NCBI RefSeq assembly: GCF_003570715.1
Contig: NZ_QXXQ01000008.1
Span: 62,001 to 126,000 of the forward strand
Direction: 5' to 3'
Origin: Gemmobacter lutimaris
GTDB lineage: Bacteria; Pseudomonadota; Alphaproteobacteria; Rhodobacterales; Rhodobacteraceae
Length of the DNA stretch: 64,000 nucleotides
Below, in pieces: positions 43,201 through 53,243 of this stretch. The notes below the pieces were generated by a model. The model had not been told where the DNA came from. It was given only the letters and a program-made list of their open reading frames with translations, and did no database searches. Each line of letters starts with the position of its first letter. Positions within the stretch are counted from its first letter, which is position 1. The position numbers and the translations under genes are program-made.

Positions 43201-44337
43201 TCAGTAATCCGTTGCGATCATCGTCGGGAAGAAGGCAGCCCCTTCCTTGGCGGCGCTTTCCGTCAGGCTGACGGTATCGCCCAGCGTCACGTCATAACGA
43301 TGCAACCCGCCCAGATGATCCACGCCGATCAGTTGCGGAGTATCGCCCGCGCTGACAGTGATGTTGGTCTCGCCATGTGCGGCGCTGCGGCCCACGACCG
43401 CGCCGCTGGTCATGTTGATCGCCCAGATCTCTTCCGCCGGGTTCTTGTGCGTGCCGTCGGCGGCATTGGAATGCATCATCACGAACAGGGTTTTCGACGC
43501 GGCATGATAGGCCATCAGCGTATAGCCCGAAGGCGCCCAGCCGTCGGTGGCAAAGGGCATCGTGCGTCCCAGCACCGGCTTGTCGCCGCTGTCATCAACC
43601 TCCAGCAGTTTGCCGTCGAACGAGATATAGACCAGCTTGCCGTCGATCCGCAGCGCAGTGGCGAAGATGGGCGCGGTATCGGCGTCAAAGATCTTGTCCG
43701 ATTTCGCCGGTTCGCTGACCGTGCCATCCGCACCGACGGTGTATTTCACCAGCGAGCCGTCACCGCAGATGGTGGTGAAGGCCAGCCCTTCGGTCGCGGG
43801 ATAGGCGGTCCAGCAGCCGGGGGTCGGCACCTCGACCAGATCCTTCCCCGCCGCCAGATCGACCACGTTGATCGAGGTCGCGGGCGTGGCATTCTGGACC
43901 AGCATGTATTTGCCATCCGCCGAAAGGTTCAGCGCGCCCTTCTGGCTAAGCGTCTGGGCCATCTTGTCGGACACCGTGAATTCGCGCCGCAGGTTCAGCG
44001 TCTGCGGGTCGTATTCCTCGATCACCGCCTCGATGGGACCACGCGTGTAGCGCTTCATGTAGACCGAGCCGGTATAGATCGACTGGCCATCCGCGCTCAT
44101 CAGCATCTGGCTGAAGGTGCCTGCCCCCATGTTGCCTTCCAGCGACAGATCATCGGCATTCAACACAAAGATCGAGCTGGACCCCGAGATGCCCATATCC
44201 ATCAGGTAGATATGGTTCCCTTCGGAAATCTGCGCCTCGACGGCAAGTGTTTCTGGCTGGATGTCTTTTTCCTGCGCCAGAACCTGACTGCCGGTAACGG
44301 CCAGTATCGAAAGCGAAAGCAGAAGATGATGTTTCAT
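43201..44337 (-). CDS. aauB: Aromatic-amine-dehydrogenase-like heavy chain
   Basis: 378 residues from the ATG at 44337, the start that puts a signal peptide (KHHLLLSLSILAVTGSQVLA) at the N-terminus; longer frames extend into the promoter region. Seven-bladed propeller subunit. Segments VQNATPATSINVVD, TTICGDGSLVKYTVGADGT and GTHKNPAEEIWAIN closely resemble the Alcaligenes faecalis aromatic amine dehydrogenase heavy chain. First gene of an operon in the order aauB-mauE-mauD-aauA. The protein scaffolds the TTQ light chain and shapes the substrate channel. Confidence 0.88.
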   Translation of the reverse strand: MKHHLLLSLSILAVTGSQVLAQEKDIQPETLAVEAQISEGNHIYLMDMGISGSSSIFVLNADDLSLEGNMGAGTFSQMLMSADGQSIYTGSVYMKRYTRGPIEAVIEEYDPQTLNLRREFTVSDKMAQTLSQKGALNLSADGKYMLVQNATPATSINVVDLAAGKDLVEVPTPGCWTAYPATEGLAFTTICGDGSLVKYTVGADGTVSEPAKSDKIFDADTAPIFATALRIDGKLVYISFDGKLLEVDDSGDKPVLGRTMPFATDGWAPSGYTLMAYHAASKTLFVMMHSNAADGTHKNPAEEIWAINMTSGAVVGRSAAHGETNITVSAGDTPQLIGVDHLGGLHRYDVTLGDTVSLTESAAKEGAAFFPTMIATDY

Positions 44338-44559
44338 TTGGCGACCTGCTGAAGTGACTAGGGGTTTCATACGGCGACGCGGTCCCGCCGGAAGCCGGGG
44401 GGTGGGGCGGAGGATGGGTTGTGTCGAAGCCACCCTGCCAGACAAGGGCGGGTTCGGTCCGGTCAGACTCTGCACATCCATTCTGTTCATCCTCGACCGC
44501 CTCCCCTCGGTTCTGGATGAAAACCAGATCACGGCGGCGCGGGCCGGGTCTTGGCGGGT

Positions 44560-44595
44560 TGCGCCAGAAAAGCGGCCCCCTGCGCCAAAAAAAGC
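44560..44595. promoter_or_regulatory. Direct repeat, likely AraC/FeaR-type operator
   Basis: TGCGCCAGAAAAGC (44560-44573) and TGCGCCAAAAAAAGC (44581-44595) start exactly 21 bp apart. Two direct half-sites two helical turns apart is the normal arrangement for AraC-family activators. They lie between the araC-type gene stop and the heavy-chain start, about 220 bp upstream of the latter. Confidence 0.55.
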
Positions 44596-44603
44596 ATTTC
44601 AGA

Positions 44604-45518
44604 TCAATGTTCGATCAGGCTTTGCAGGTGATCGTCATAGTAGCCGCCCGGCGAAAGATCATAGATCTGGCGGAAGCTGCGATTGAAGTGCGACAGGTCA
44701 CTGAACCCGGCCTGATAGGCGAGATCGGAAATCGCCGGGCGCTGTTTCAGCCGCGCGGCGCGGCGCAGATGGCTGGCAACCAGCTTCATCCGCGCTTCGC
44801 AAAGCACGCGGGTAAAGGTGGTTCCGTTGTCGCGGAAATCGCGCTGCAACTGCCTGCGGGACATATGCACCAGCCCGGCCAGCCGCTCGACCGAAAAGTC
44901 GCTGTCAGAGACATGCCGCTCGATCGTGTCACAGATATACCGGAAACGCCCGTGCCGGTCGCGGAAGGCGGAGGCATCCCCTGCCCTGTCCTCGGGGCGG
45001 AACATCATGGCGATGAAATCGAACAGATAGTCGGCCTGACTGTCACCGGGGCCTTCGCCATGCATCAGCGCATCAAGGCTGGGACGCAGCGGATGGGACC
45101 TCTCCACGCGCCGCCCGGTCATCGGGCTGGTGCCGCGCCCCGCCAGACACAGGCTGCGCGGCAGATGCACCGAAAGGAACGATGCCGCCTTGCCGTCAAA
45201 CCGCAATTCGGCGGTGCGGGTCGAATCCATCAGCAGGCTGTCACCGGCAGTCAGAACCTCGTCGCGGCCATTATGTGCCACCCGCATCTCGCCGGATTTC
45301 TGCATAAGCAGGAACATGTATTCATGGTCATCGCGGCGAATGCCCGCGCGCAGCCGCTCGATCTGGTCGATCTCGCATTGCATGTCGGCGATATCGACCC
45401 CGTGACGGCGGCGCAGGCTGAAGATTCCGACCGGCTTGCGGGTGTTCTTCACCGGCTTGCTATAGTAGTGGCCACAGTTGTTGAGGATACAACTGTTCCA
45501 CTCGTCGAAACACATCAT
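44604..45518 (-). CDS. AraC-family regulator, FeaR-like
   Basis: 304 residues from the tandem ATG at 45518 (GGGGAGGAAAGG upstream). The N-terminal half is an AraC-binding-like effector domain; the C-terminal 100 residues hold two helix-turn-helix motifs (FSVERLAGLVHMSRRQLQRDF and ISDLAYQAGFSDLSHFNRSF). The overall layout matches FeaR, the activator of aromatic amine oxidation genes in enterics. It is directly upstream of, and in the same direction as, the amine dehydrogenase operon, so it likely activates it in response to the amine or aldehyde. Confidence 0.88.
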   Translation of the reverse strand: MMCFDEWNSCILNNCGHYYSKPVKNTRKPVGIFSLRRRHGVDIADMQCEIDQIERLRAGIRRDDHEYMFLLMQKSGEMRVAHNGRDEVLTAGDSLLMDSTRTAELRFDGKAASFLSVHLPRSLCLAGRGTSPMTGRRVERSHPLRPSLDALMHGEGPGDSQADYLFDFIAMMFRPEDRAGDASAFRDRHGRFRYICDTIERHVSDSDFSVERLAGLVHMSRRQLQRDFRDNGTTFTRVLCEARMKLVASHLRRAARLKQRPAISDLAYQAGFSDLSHFNRSFRQIYDLSPGGYYDDHLQSLIEH

Positions 45519-45701
45519 GGCCTTTCCTCCCCAAAAAGGCTGCATGGTCATCGTGCCGGTCCCGGTGCCCTCGGCGCCTCTTTGCGGGCGCGTTTTCAAC
45601 GGGCACGGGGAATCCGGGCGTTGCCGGGTATAGTGCGCTGGCAAAAAGCCGCGATCAATAGTGGATTGTAACCGCTGTCTGACAGCCGCCGACCGCGTGT
45701 T

Positions 45702-46271
45702 CTAGAACGAAGGTGGTGTGCAGGCGCTGACCACTTCGCAGACCGTGGCCCCGATATTGCGAAAGCGATGCGGGATCGTGCTGGCAAAGTAATAGGCGTC
45801 ACCTGCATTCAGCACATGCACCTCATCACCGATCGTTACCTCCAGTGTGCCCGTGATCAGCACACCGCATTCCTCCCCTTCATGCGACAGGACACGACGA
45901 CCTGAGTCCTTTCCGGGTTGGTAGAATTCATGCAGCATCTGAAGGTTGCGGCCGGGGCGCTGCGCGGCGATCAGCAGGTATTTCACCCCCGGCGCGCCGA
46001 TGTCCACATGTTCGCCGCGCCGGAACACCCGCGCGGTATCGGTGGAAAGCTCGAAGCTGAAGAAGGTGGCCAGATCCATCGGCACCCCGTCGAGGATTTT
46101 CTTCAGCACCGAGACCGACGGCTGCATCGCCATCGACTCGATCTGGCTGATGGTGCCGCTGCCCACGCCAGACCGCCGGGCCAGCTCGCGCTGCGACAGC
46201 CCTCTGGACCGGCGCAGCACCCGCAAACGGCGTGCGACCATGGCATCGGCGGAGGGGGAGGCTTCGGCCAT
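45702..46271 (-). CDS. XRE-family regulator with C-terminal cupin
   Basis: 189 residues. Helix-turn-helix at about 12-70 (RLRVLRRSRGLSQRELARRSGVGSG as two segments) and a cupin sensor at about 110-185 (SHEGEECGVLI, then LNAGDAYYFASTIPHRFRN). PuuR/SutR-type regulators of this layout control amine, amino-acid and sulfur catabolism. It is divergent from an omega-amino-acid aminotransferase gene; two inverted repeats in the gap are candidate operators. Confidence 0.92.
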   Translation of the reverse strand: MAEASPSADAMVARRLRVLRRSRGLSQRELARRSGVGSGTISQIESMAMQPSVSVLKKILDGVPMDLATFFSFELSTDTARVFRRGEHVDIGAPGVKYLLIAAQRPGRNLQMLHEFYQPGKDSGRRVLSHEGEECGVLITGTLEVTIGDEVHVLNAGDAYYFASTIPHRFRNIGATVCEVVSACTPPSF

Positions 46272-46279
46272 CTGATTTC

Positions 46280-46299
46280 CTGCTTTCTATCCAAAGCAG
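46280..46299. promoter_or_regulatory. Inverted repeat near XRE-cupin start
   Basis: CTGCTTT, 6-base spacer, AAAGCAG: perfect 7-bp arms 9 bp upstream of the XRE-cupin start, in the AT-rich divergent gap. Suits autoregulation by the XRE-cupin protein. Confidence 0.5.
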
Positions 46300-46338
46300 A
46301 TTGGAAAATATCAACGTAAAAACAGCAAGATGATTTTT

Positions 46339-46359
46339 CGATCAAAGCACGATTGATCG
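46339..46359. promoter_or_regulatory. Second inverted repeat in XRE/aminotransferase gap
   Basis: CGATCAA, 7-base spacer, TTGATCG: perfect 7-bp arms 55-75 bp before the aminotransferase start. A candidate operator controlling the aminotransferase promoter. AAAGCA occurs both here (46344-46349) and in the neighbouring repeat. Confidence 0.5.
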
Positions 46360-46413
46360 GCGACGGAAGCAGGATCACACCAGTCAGACCAATCGCATGA
46401 CAGGGAGATACCG

Positions 46414-47736
46414 ATGGACCGCCCCGCCCTTCCAAACGATCCGGGCAGCTTCTGGATGCCTTTCACCGCCAACCGGGCCTTCCATCAGGACCCCCGGCTG
46501 ATCACCGCCGCAGATGGCATGTATTACACCAGCCACGACGGCCGACAGATCATGGATGCGACGGCAGGCCTGTGGTGCGTGAATGCGGGCCACAATGACC
46601 CGTTGATCGTGGAGGCGGTGCAGAAACAGATCTCGACGCTGGATTATGCGCCGCATTTCAACTTCGGCACCCCGCAGGCGTTTGAACTGGCGTCGAAACT
46701 GGCCGATCTGTTCCCCGCCGGGCTGAACCATGTGTTCTTCACCAACTCCGGTTCGGAATCCGTCGATACCGCACTGAAGATTGCGCTGCATTATCACCGG
46801 ATGCGTGGTGATGCCGCACGGACCCGACTGATCGGGCGCGAGCGCGGCTATCACGGCGTGGGTTTCGGCGGTATCTCGGTCGGCGGTATCGTGAAGAACC
46901 GCGCCCAGTTCGGCACGCTGCTGAACGGTGTCGATCACATGCGCCATACCCATGATCCGGCGCGCAATGCCTTTTCCCGCGGCTGCCCGGAGCATGGCGC
47001 TGAACTGGCCGACGATCTGATCCGCATCGCGGAACTGCATGACCCCTCGACCATCGCGGCGGTGATTGTCGAACCGATGGCGGGATCGACGGGCGTATTG
47101 CTGCCACCTGTCGGCTATTTGCAACGCCTGCGCGAGATTTGCGACCGCTACGGCATTTTGCTGATCTTCGACGAGGTGATCACCGCCTATGGCCGTCTGG
47201 GCCGCGCATCAGCCGCCGAATATTTTGGCGTGAAGCCCGACCTCATCACCACCGCCAAGGGCCTGACGAATGGCAGTGTGCCAATGGGCGCTGTGATCGT
47301 GGACGAAAGGATCTATACCTCGGCCATGGAAAACGCCGATGCCCCGATCGAGCTGTTCCACGGGTATACCTATTCTGCGCATCCGCTCGCCGTTGCGGCG
47401 GCGCTGGCCTCGCTGGAAAGCTATCGCCGGAACGACCTTTTTGCGCGGGCCGATGCGCTTGCGCCCTTGTGGGAACAGGCGGTGCACAGCCTGAAGGGCC
47501 TGCCGCATGTGGCGGATCTGCGCAATCTGGGTTTGGTCGGCGCTGTCGAGTTGCAGCCCCGTCCCGGCGCCCCCGGCGCGCGCGGCACCGAAGCGATGAA
47601 GATGGCTTGGGCCGAAGGTCTGATGATCCGCGTGACCGGCGACATCATCGCCCTGTCCCCGCCGTTGATCATCACGGAGGACGAAATTCAGCAGCTGTTC
47701 GGGAAACTCGCGGGTATTCTGCGCCGGCTGGATTAA
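46414..47736 (+). CDS. Omega-amino acid:pyruvate aminotransferase
   Basis: 440 residues, class III aminotransferase. The N-terminal FWMPFTANRAF and the ATAGLWCVNAGH segment are characteristic of beta-alanine/omega-amino-acid:pyruvate transaminases. PLP-site elements: TNSGSESVDTALK, LLIFDEVITAYGRLG, and the Schiff-base lysine in ITTAKGLTNGSVPMG. Catalyses omega-amine plus pyruvate to semialdehyde plus alanine. AGGGAGA lies upstream of the ATG. Probably controlled by the divergent XRE-cupin regulator. Ends at a bidirectional terminator. Confidence 0.92.
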   Translation: MDRPALPNDPGSFWMPFTANRAFHQDPRLITAADGMYYTSHDGRQIMDATAGLWCVNAGHNDPLIVEAVQKQISTLDYAPHFNFGTPQAFELASKLADLFPAGLNHVFFTNSGSESVDTALKIALHYHRMRGDAARTRLIGRERGYHGVGFGGISVGGIVKNRAQFGTLLNGVDHMRHTHDPARNAFSRGCPEHGAELADDLIRIAELHDPSTIAAVIVEPMAGSTGVLLPPVGYLQRLREICDRYGILLIFDEVITAYGRLGRASAAEYFGVKPDLITTAKGLTNGSVPMGAVIVDERIYTSAMENADAPIELFHGYTYSAHPLAVAAALASLESYRRNDLFARADALAPLWEQAVHSLKGLPHVADLRNLGLVGAVELQPRPGAPGARGTEAMKMAWAEGLMIRVTGDIIALSPPLIITEDEIQQLFGKLAGILRRLD

Positions 47737-47742
47737 GACGGT

Positions 47743-47771
47743 CAGGGGGCAGAGCGGTAATTGGCCCCCTG
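47743..47771. terminator. Bidirectional terminator
   Basis: CAGGGGGC (47743-47750), 13-base loop, GCCCCCTG (47764-47771), then CCCTTT on the right. It fills the gap between the convergent aminotransferase and glycerol kinase genes. Confidence 0.75.
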
Positions 47772-47776
47772 CCCTT

Positions 47777-49264
47777 TCAGGCGGCAGCGATGGTTGCCGC
47801 CACAGCCCGCGACCAGCGCGCGTATTTCTCCTCGCGCTGGTCAGGTGCCATCGTCGGCGTAAAGCGGTGCTCCAGCGCCCAGCCTTTTGCGAAATCTTCT
47901 GGACCCGGACACAGGCCCGCGCGCCAGCCTGCCAGCCATGCGGCACCAAGGGCCGTGGTTTCCGTCACAACCGGCCGATCCACCGGCGCGCCAAGAAGGT
48001 CAGCCAGAAACTGCATCGCCCAGTCACTTGCCGCCATGCCACCGTCAACCCGCAGCACACCGTCGGCGGCGGCGCCCCAGTCAGAGCGCATCGCCTCCAG
48101 CAGATCACGCGTCTGGTAGCCCACGCTTTCCAGTGCAGCCCGTGCCAGTTCGGCGGGGCCGGAGTTGCGGGTCAATCCGAAGATCGCCCCCCGGCATTCG
48201 GGCCGCCAGTAGGGCGCGCCAAGGCCGGTGAAGGCGGGAACGAGGATCACCTCTTGCGACGGATCGGCACTTTCGGCCAGCGGCTGCGTTTCCGGCGCGC
48301 TGCGGATGATCTTCAAACCATCACGCAGCCATTGCACCACTGCCCCCGCGATGAAGATCGAACCTTCCAGCGCATAGCTGGTCTTGCCGTCCAGACGGCT
48401 GGCAATGGTGGTGAGCAGCCGGTTGGTCGAGGGCACGCGATCCGCCCCGGTATTCAGCAAGGCAAAACAGCCGGTGCCATAGGTCGATTTCATCATGCCG
48501 GGCTGAAAGCATGCCTGCCCCATTGCCGCCGCCTGCTGGTCACCCGCAACACCGAGGATCGGGATTTCCCGTCCGAACAGATCGGGCCGCGTGGTGCCAA
48601 AATCATCCGCGCAGTCGCGCACCTCGGGCAGCAGCGCCATGGGAATATCCAGAAGCGCGCAGATATCGGCATCCCAGCGGTTCGCCCCGATGTCATAAAG
48701 CAGGGTGCGCGAGGCATTGGTGGCATCGGTGGCATGCACCTTGCCGCCGGTCAGATTCCAGATCAGCCAGCTATCCACGGTGCCGAAAGCCAGTTCCCCG
48801 CTTCTGGCACGCTCACGGGCGCCGGGAATGGTATCAAGCAACCATTTCAGTTTGGTGCCCGAGAAATAGGGGTCCAGCAGCAGCCCGGTCCGCGCGGTAA
48901 TCAGTGCCTCGTGTCCGGCGGCACGCAAGCGCTCGCAGATCGGGGCAGTGCGGCGGTCCTGCCAGACAATAGCATTGTGCAATGGCTGGCCGGTCGCACG
49001 GTCCCACAGCAGGGTGGTTTCGCGCTGGTTGGTAATGCCGATGGCAGACACGGCGCCGGCGCCAAGGCCCCCCCGTTCAATGGCCGCCCGCGCTGTTGCC
49101 GCCGTGGTGGCCCAAAGATCTGCCGGATCATGTTCAACCCAGCCGGAGGCAGGATAATGCTGCGGAAATTCCTCTTGTGCCGAAGCGACCGGGCGAAGCT
49201 CCGCGTCGAACAGGATCGCCCGTGACGAGGTCGTGCCCTGGTCGATGGCAAGGATATGGGTCAT
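47777..49264 (-). CDS. glpK: Glycerol kinase
   Basis: 495 residues from the ATG at 49264, the normal length. FGGY kinase: [10 protein letters not shown] phosphate-1 loop, [24 protein letters not shown], and the C-terminal [11 protein letters not shown] adenosine segment. Converts glycerol to glycerol 3-phosphate in the cytoplasm. It is the last gene of the glycerol operon, separated from the binding-protein gene by a strong hairpin that may lower its expression relative to the binding protein. Confidence 0.96.
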   Translation of the reverse strand: MTHILAIDQGTTSSRAILFDAELRPVASAQEEFPQHYPASGWVEHDPADLWATTAATARAAIERGGLGAGAVSAIGITNQRETTLLWDRATGQPLHNAIVWQDRRTAPICERLRAAGHEALITARTGLLLDPYFSGTKLKWLLDTIPGARERARSGELAFGTVDSWLIWNLTGGKVHATDATNASRTLLYDIGANRWDADICALLDIPMALLPEVRDCADDFGTTRPDLFGREIPILGVAGDQQAAAMGQACFQPGMMKSTYGTGCFALLNTGADRVPSTNRLLTTIASRLDGKTSYALEGSIFIAGAVVQWLRDGLKIIRSAPETQPLAESADPSQEVILVPAFTGLGAPYWRPECRGAIFGLTRNSGPAELARAALESVGYQTRDLLEAMRSDWGAAADGVLRVDGGMAASDWAMQFLADLLGAPVDRPVVTETTALGAAWLAGWRAGLCPGPEDFAKGWALEHRFTPTMAPDQREEKYARWSRAVAATIAAA

Positions 49265-49295
49265 GGCAGCGTTGCCCCGTAGTCGTTGAAGATGC

Positions 49296-49325
49296 AGGTC
49301 CGGGCGACCGCAGCCGCCCGGACCT
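49296..49325 (-). other. Intercistronic hairpin between glpV and glpK
   Basis: AGGTCCGGGCG (49296-49306), 8-base loop, CGCCCGGACCT (49315-49325): a perfect 11-bp stem. No U-run follows in the reading direction of the operon. It may stabilise the binding-protein message or attenuate read-through into glpK. Confidence 0.65.
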
Positions 49326-49334
49326 TTCATGGCA

Positions 49335-51050
49335 TCAGTTCTGCCAGGATTTGATCAGCTCGTCATAGGACACGGTTTCGCCCTGCGGCTTTTCGTTGTC
49401 CAGCTTGCCGACCGGCGACCCCGGCTGGTCGATCCAGTATTGCGGGTCCTGCTCTTCGTTCATCTTCGGGCCGATGTCACCCTGAACACCCGACTTCTCA
49501 AGCCGGATCAGCACCTTTTCCTGATCAGCACAGAGCGAGTCCAGCGCCTCTTGCGGGGATTTGGCGCCCGACAGCGCGTCGCCGATGTTCTGCCACCACA
49601 GCTGTGCCAGCTTCGGGTAATCCGGGATATTGGTGCCGGTGGGCGACCATTGTGTCCGGGCGGGCGAGCGGTAGAACTCGATCAGACCACCCAGCTTCGG
49701 CGCGCGGTCGGTGAAGTGCTGGCTGTCGATGGTGGATTGACGGATGAAGGTCAGGCCGACATCGGATTTCTTGAGGTCAACCAGCTTCGAGGTCACGAAT
49801 TGCGCGTAAAGCCATGCGGCCTGTGCGCGATCCACCGGGGTGGATTTCATCAGCGTCCACGACCCCACGTCCTGATAGCCGATCTTGGTGCCTTCGGCCC
49901 AATAGGCGCCGTGCGGGCTGGGGGCCATGCGCCATTTCGGCGTGCCGTCCTCGTTCATCACCGGGCCCGGCTTCACCATGTCGGCGGTGAAGGCCGTATA
50001 CCAGAACATCTGCTGCGCAATATTGCCCTGCGCCGGAACGGGTCCGGCCTCGCCGAAGGTCATGCCCTGGGCTTCCGGCGGGGTGTATTTTTGCAGCCAG
50101 TCGATCGCCTTGGTCACCGCATAGACCGCAGCCGCATCGTTGGTTGCCCCGCCCCGTGCCACGCATGACCCAACGGGACGCGAGTTTTCATCGACCCGGA
50201 CGCCCCATTCATCGACCGGAAGGCCGTTCGGTTCGCCCTTGTCACCCATGCCTGCCATGGACATCCACGCATCGGTGTAGCGCCAACCCAGCGAGGGGTC
50301 TTTCTTGCCGTAATCCATGTTGCCATAGACGCCTGAAGCCGGCCCGCCCACATAGCTCATGTCGCGGCCAGTGAAGAATTCGGCGATGTCTTCATAGGCC
50401 GACCAATTGACTGGCACGCCGAGGTCATAGCCATATTTGGCCTTGAAATCCTCCATGGTCTTGGGATCGGTGAACCAGTCGTAACGGAACCAGTAAAGGT
50501 TGGCGAACTGCTGGTCGGGAAGCTGGTAAAGCTTGCCATCCGGCGCGGTGGTGAACTGGGTGCCGATGAAATCGGCCAGATCCAGACCGGGGCTGGTGAC
50601 ATCCTTGCCCTCGCCCGTCATCCAGTCGGTCAGGTTGCGGGCCTGCTGATAGCGCCAGTGCGTTCCGATCAGGTCAGAGTCGTTGACGTAGGCATCATAG
50701 ATGTTCTCGCCGGTCTGCATCTGGGTTTGCAGCTTTTCAACCACATCGCCCTCACCGATCAGATCATGGGTGATCTTGATGCCGGTGATGGCGGTGAAGG
50801 CCGGAGCCAGAACCTTGGCTTCGTATTCATGCGTTGCGATGGTTTCGGACACGACCTTGATGTCCATGCCCGCATAGGGTTTGGCCGCGTCGATGAACCA
50901 TTGCATTTCCTTTTCCTGATCTTCGGGCGACAGGACGGTCATGCCCGCGATTTCGGAATCGAGGAATTTCTTGGCAGCGTCCATGTCGGCCCAGGCGGGG
51001 GCCCCCACGGCCAACAGCGCCAGTGCCATTGCGGTTGATGTCAGTCTCAT
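49335..51050 (-). CDS. glpV: Glycerol ABC transporter substrate-binding protein
   Basis: 571 residues from the ATG at 51050 with GGGAGGAATATA upstream. Signal peptide [20 protein letters not shown]. Family 1 binding protein of the large glycerol-specific type known from the Rhizobium leguminosarum glpSTPQUV system. Order and neighbours fit that operon exactly. Hairpins stand on both sides of the gene (51095-51127 and 49296-49325), a layout common for binding proteins made in excess. Confidence 0.92.
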   Translation of the reverse strand: MRLTSTAMALALLAVGAPAWADMDAAKKFLDSEIAGMTVLSPEDQEKEMQWFIDAAKPYAGMDIKVVSETIATHEYEAKVLAPAFTAITGIKITHDLIGEGDVVEKLQTQMQTGENIYDAYVNDSDLIGTHWRYQQARNLTDWMTGEGKDVTSPGLDLADFIGTQFTTAPDGKLYQLPDQQFANLYWFRYDWFTDPKTMEDFKAKYGYDLGVPVNWSAYEDIAEFFTGRDMSYVGGPASGVYGNMDYGKKDPSLGWRYTDAWMSMAGMGDKGEPNGLPVDEWGVRVDENSRPVGSCVARGGATNDAAAVYAVTKAIDWLQKYTPPEAQGMTFGEAGPVPAQGNIAQQMFWYTAFTADMVKPGPVMNEDGTPKWRMAPSPHGAYWAEGTKIGYQDVGSWTLMKSTPVDRAQAAWLYAQFVTSKLVDLKKSDVGLTFIRQSTIDSQHFTDRAPKLGGLIEFYRSPARTQWSPTGTNIPDYPKLAQLWWQNIGDALSGAKSPQEALDSLCADQEKVLIRLEKSGVQGDIGPKMNEEQDPQYWIDQPGSPVGKLDNEKPQGETVSYDELIKSWQN

Positions 51051-51094
51051 TATATTCCTCCCTTGGAATGTGAAACAGGCGTTGATCATTCTTG

Positions 51095-51127
51095 CCCTCT
51101 GGTGCGGGGTCCAGCCGCGCCAGAGGG
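51095..51127 (-). other. Intercistronic hairpin before glpV
   Basis: CCCTCTGG (51095-51102) pairs with CCAGAGGG (51120-51127); the 17-base interval can add a short GCG/CGC stem. Located between glpU and glpV. Probably an mRNA stability element. Confidence 0.6.
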
Positions 51128-51137
51128 ATCGTTCTGC

Positions 51138-51554
51138 CTAGACCCAGACGAAGACCGCCGCGGCATAGGCAAGGCACAGCACAAGCCCGCCCCAGACGGG
51201 AGGGCCTGCGAAGAACAGCCAGACCAGACAGATGAAGGCCGAGCCGAGAAGAGAGATGAACAGCCGGTCGCCGCGTGTCGTCTCGATCCGCAGGATGCCG
51301 ACACGCGGGGTTTCCGGGAACCGGATCGCAAGGATGGTAAAGGTCACCAGAAGGCTCGCGATGACCCAGAAGAACAGCGCGACCGGGAAGGTCCAGGCCA
51401 TCCAGCCGCCCTTGATCATCGGGGCGAACCAGTCCTTCGCACCGTCCTTCACCGGGGTGGCCCAGATCAGGAAGATCAGTGCGGCGCCAAGGACTGCGGC
51501 GGCGGTAACGTAGATTGCAGGCCAGTTGGCGCGGTTTGCCGTGGTTGCAGACAT
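51138..51554 (-). CDS. glpU: GlpU, DUF2160 membrane protein of the glycerol importer
   Basis: 138 residues from the ATG at 51554. DUF2160 family with about four membrane helices (LGAALIFLIWATP, TFPVALFFWVIASLLVTFTI, LFISLLGSAFICLVWLFFAG, and a last helix). Encoded between the permease and binding-protein genes, as in the rhizobial operon, where its exact job is unknown. Confidence 0.88.
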   Translation of the reverse strand: MSATTANRANWPAIYVTAAAVLGAALIFLIWATPVKDGAKDWFAPMIKGGWMAWTFPVALFFWVIASLLVTFTILAIRFPETPRVGILRIETTRGDRLFISLLGSAFICLVWLFFAGPPVWGGLVLCLAYAAAVFVWV

Positions 51555-51567
51555 GATCCTGCGCTCC

Positions 51568-52370
51568 TCACACGCGGCCGAGGGCAAAGCCCTTGGCGAT
51601 GTAGTTACGGACGAACCAGATCACCAGCGCGCCCGGAATGATGGTCAGCACCCCGGCGGCGGCCAACACGCCCCAGTCCATCCCGCTTGCGGAAACCGTG
51701 CGCGTCATGGTGGCGGCGATGGGCTTGGCGTTCACGCTGGTCAGGGTGCGGCTCAACAGCAATTCCACCCAGGAGAACATGAAGCAGAAGAAGGCGGCAA
51801 CACCGATCCCGCTGGCCACCAGCGGCATGAAGATGCGGATGAAGAAACGCGGGAAGGAATAGCCGTCGATATAGGCGGTCTCGTCGATTTCCTTCGGCAC
51901 ACCGCGCATGAAGCCTTCAAGGATCCACACCGCCAGCGGCACGTTGAACAGGCAATGCGCCAGCGCCACTGCGATATGGGTGTCAAACAGCCCGATCGAG
52001 GAATAAAGCTGGAAGAACGGCAGTGCGAAGACGGCCGGCGGCGACATGCGGTTGGTCAGCAGCCAGAAGAACAGATGCTTGTCGCCCATGAAGCTGTAGC
52101 GGCTGAAGGCATAGGCAGCAGGCAGCGCCACAGCGATGGAAATGACCGTGTTCAGCACCACATAGATGATCGAATTGACATACCCCATATACCAGCTCGG
52201 GTCGGTCAGGATCACCATGTAATTGCGGAAGGTCAGCTCTCGCGGGAACAGCGAGAAGGTTCCGGTGATCTCGGCATTGGTCTTCAGGCTCATGTTCACC
52301 AGCCAGTAGATCGGCACCATGAGGAACAGAAGGTAAAGCGTCATCACAAGGGCAGAGGAGCGGTTGCGCA

Positions 52371-52371
<1 letters not shown>
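51568..52371 (-). CDS. glpQ: Glycerol ABC transporter permease GlpQ
   Basis: 267 residues from the ATG at 52371, which overlaps the GlpP stop. A longer frame upstream is only the antisense-like shadow of glpP. Six helices and EAA-type loop KEIDETAYIDGYSFPRFF. Confidence 0.92.
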
Positions 52372-53242
<871 letters not shown>

Positions 53243-53243
<1 letters not shown>

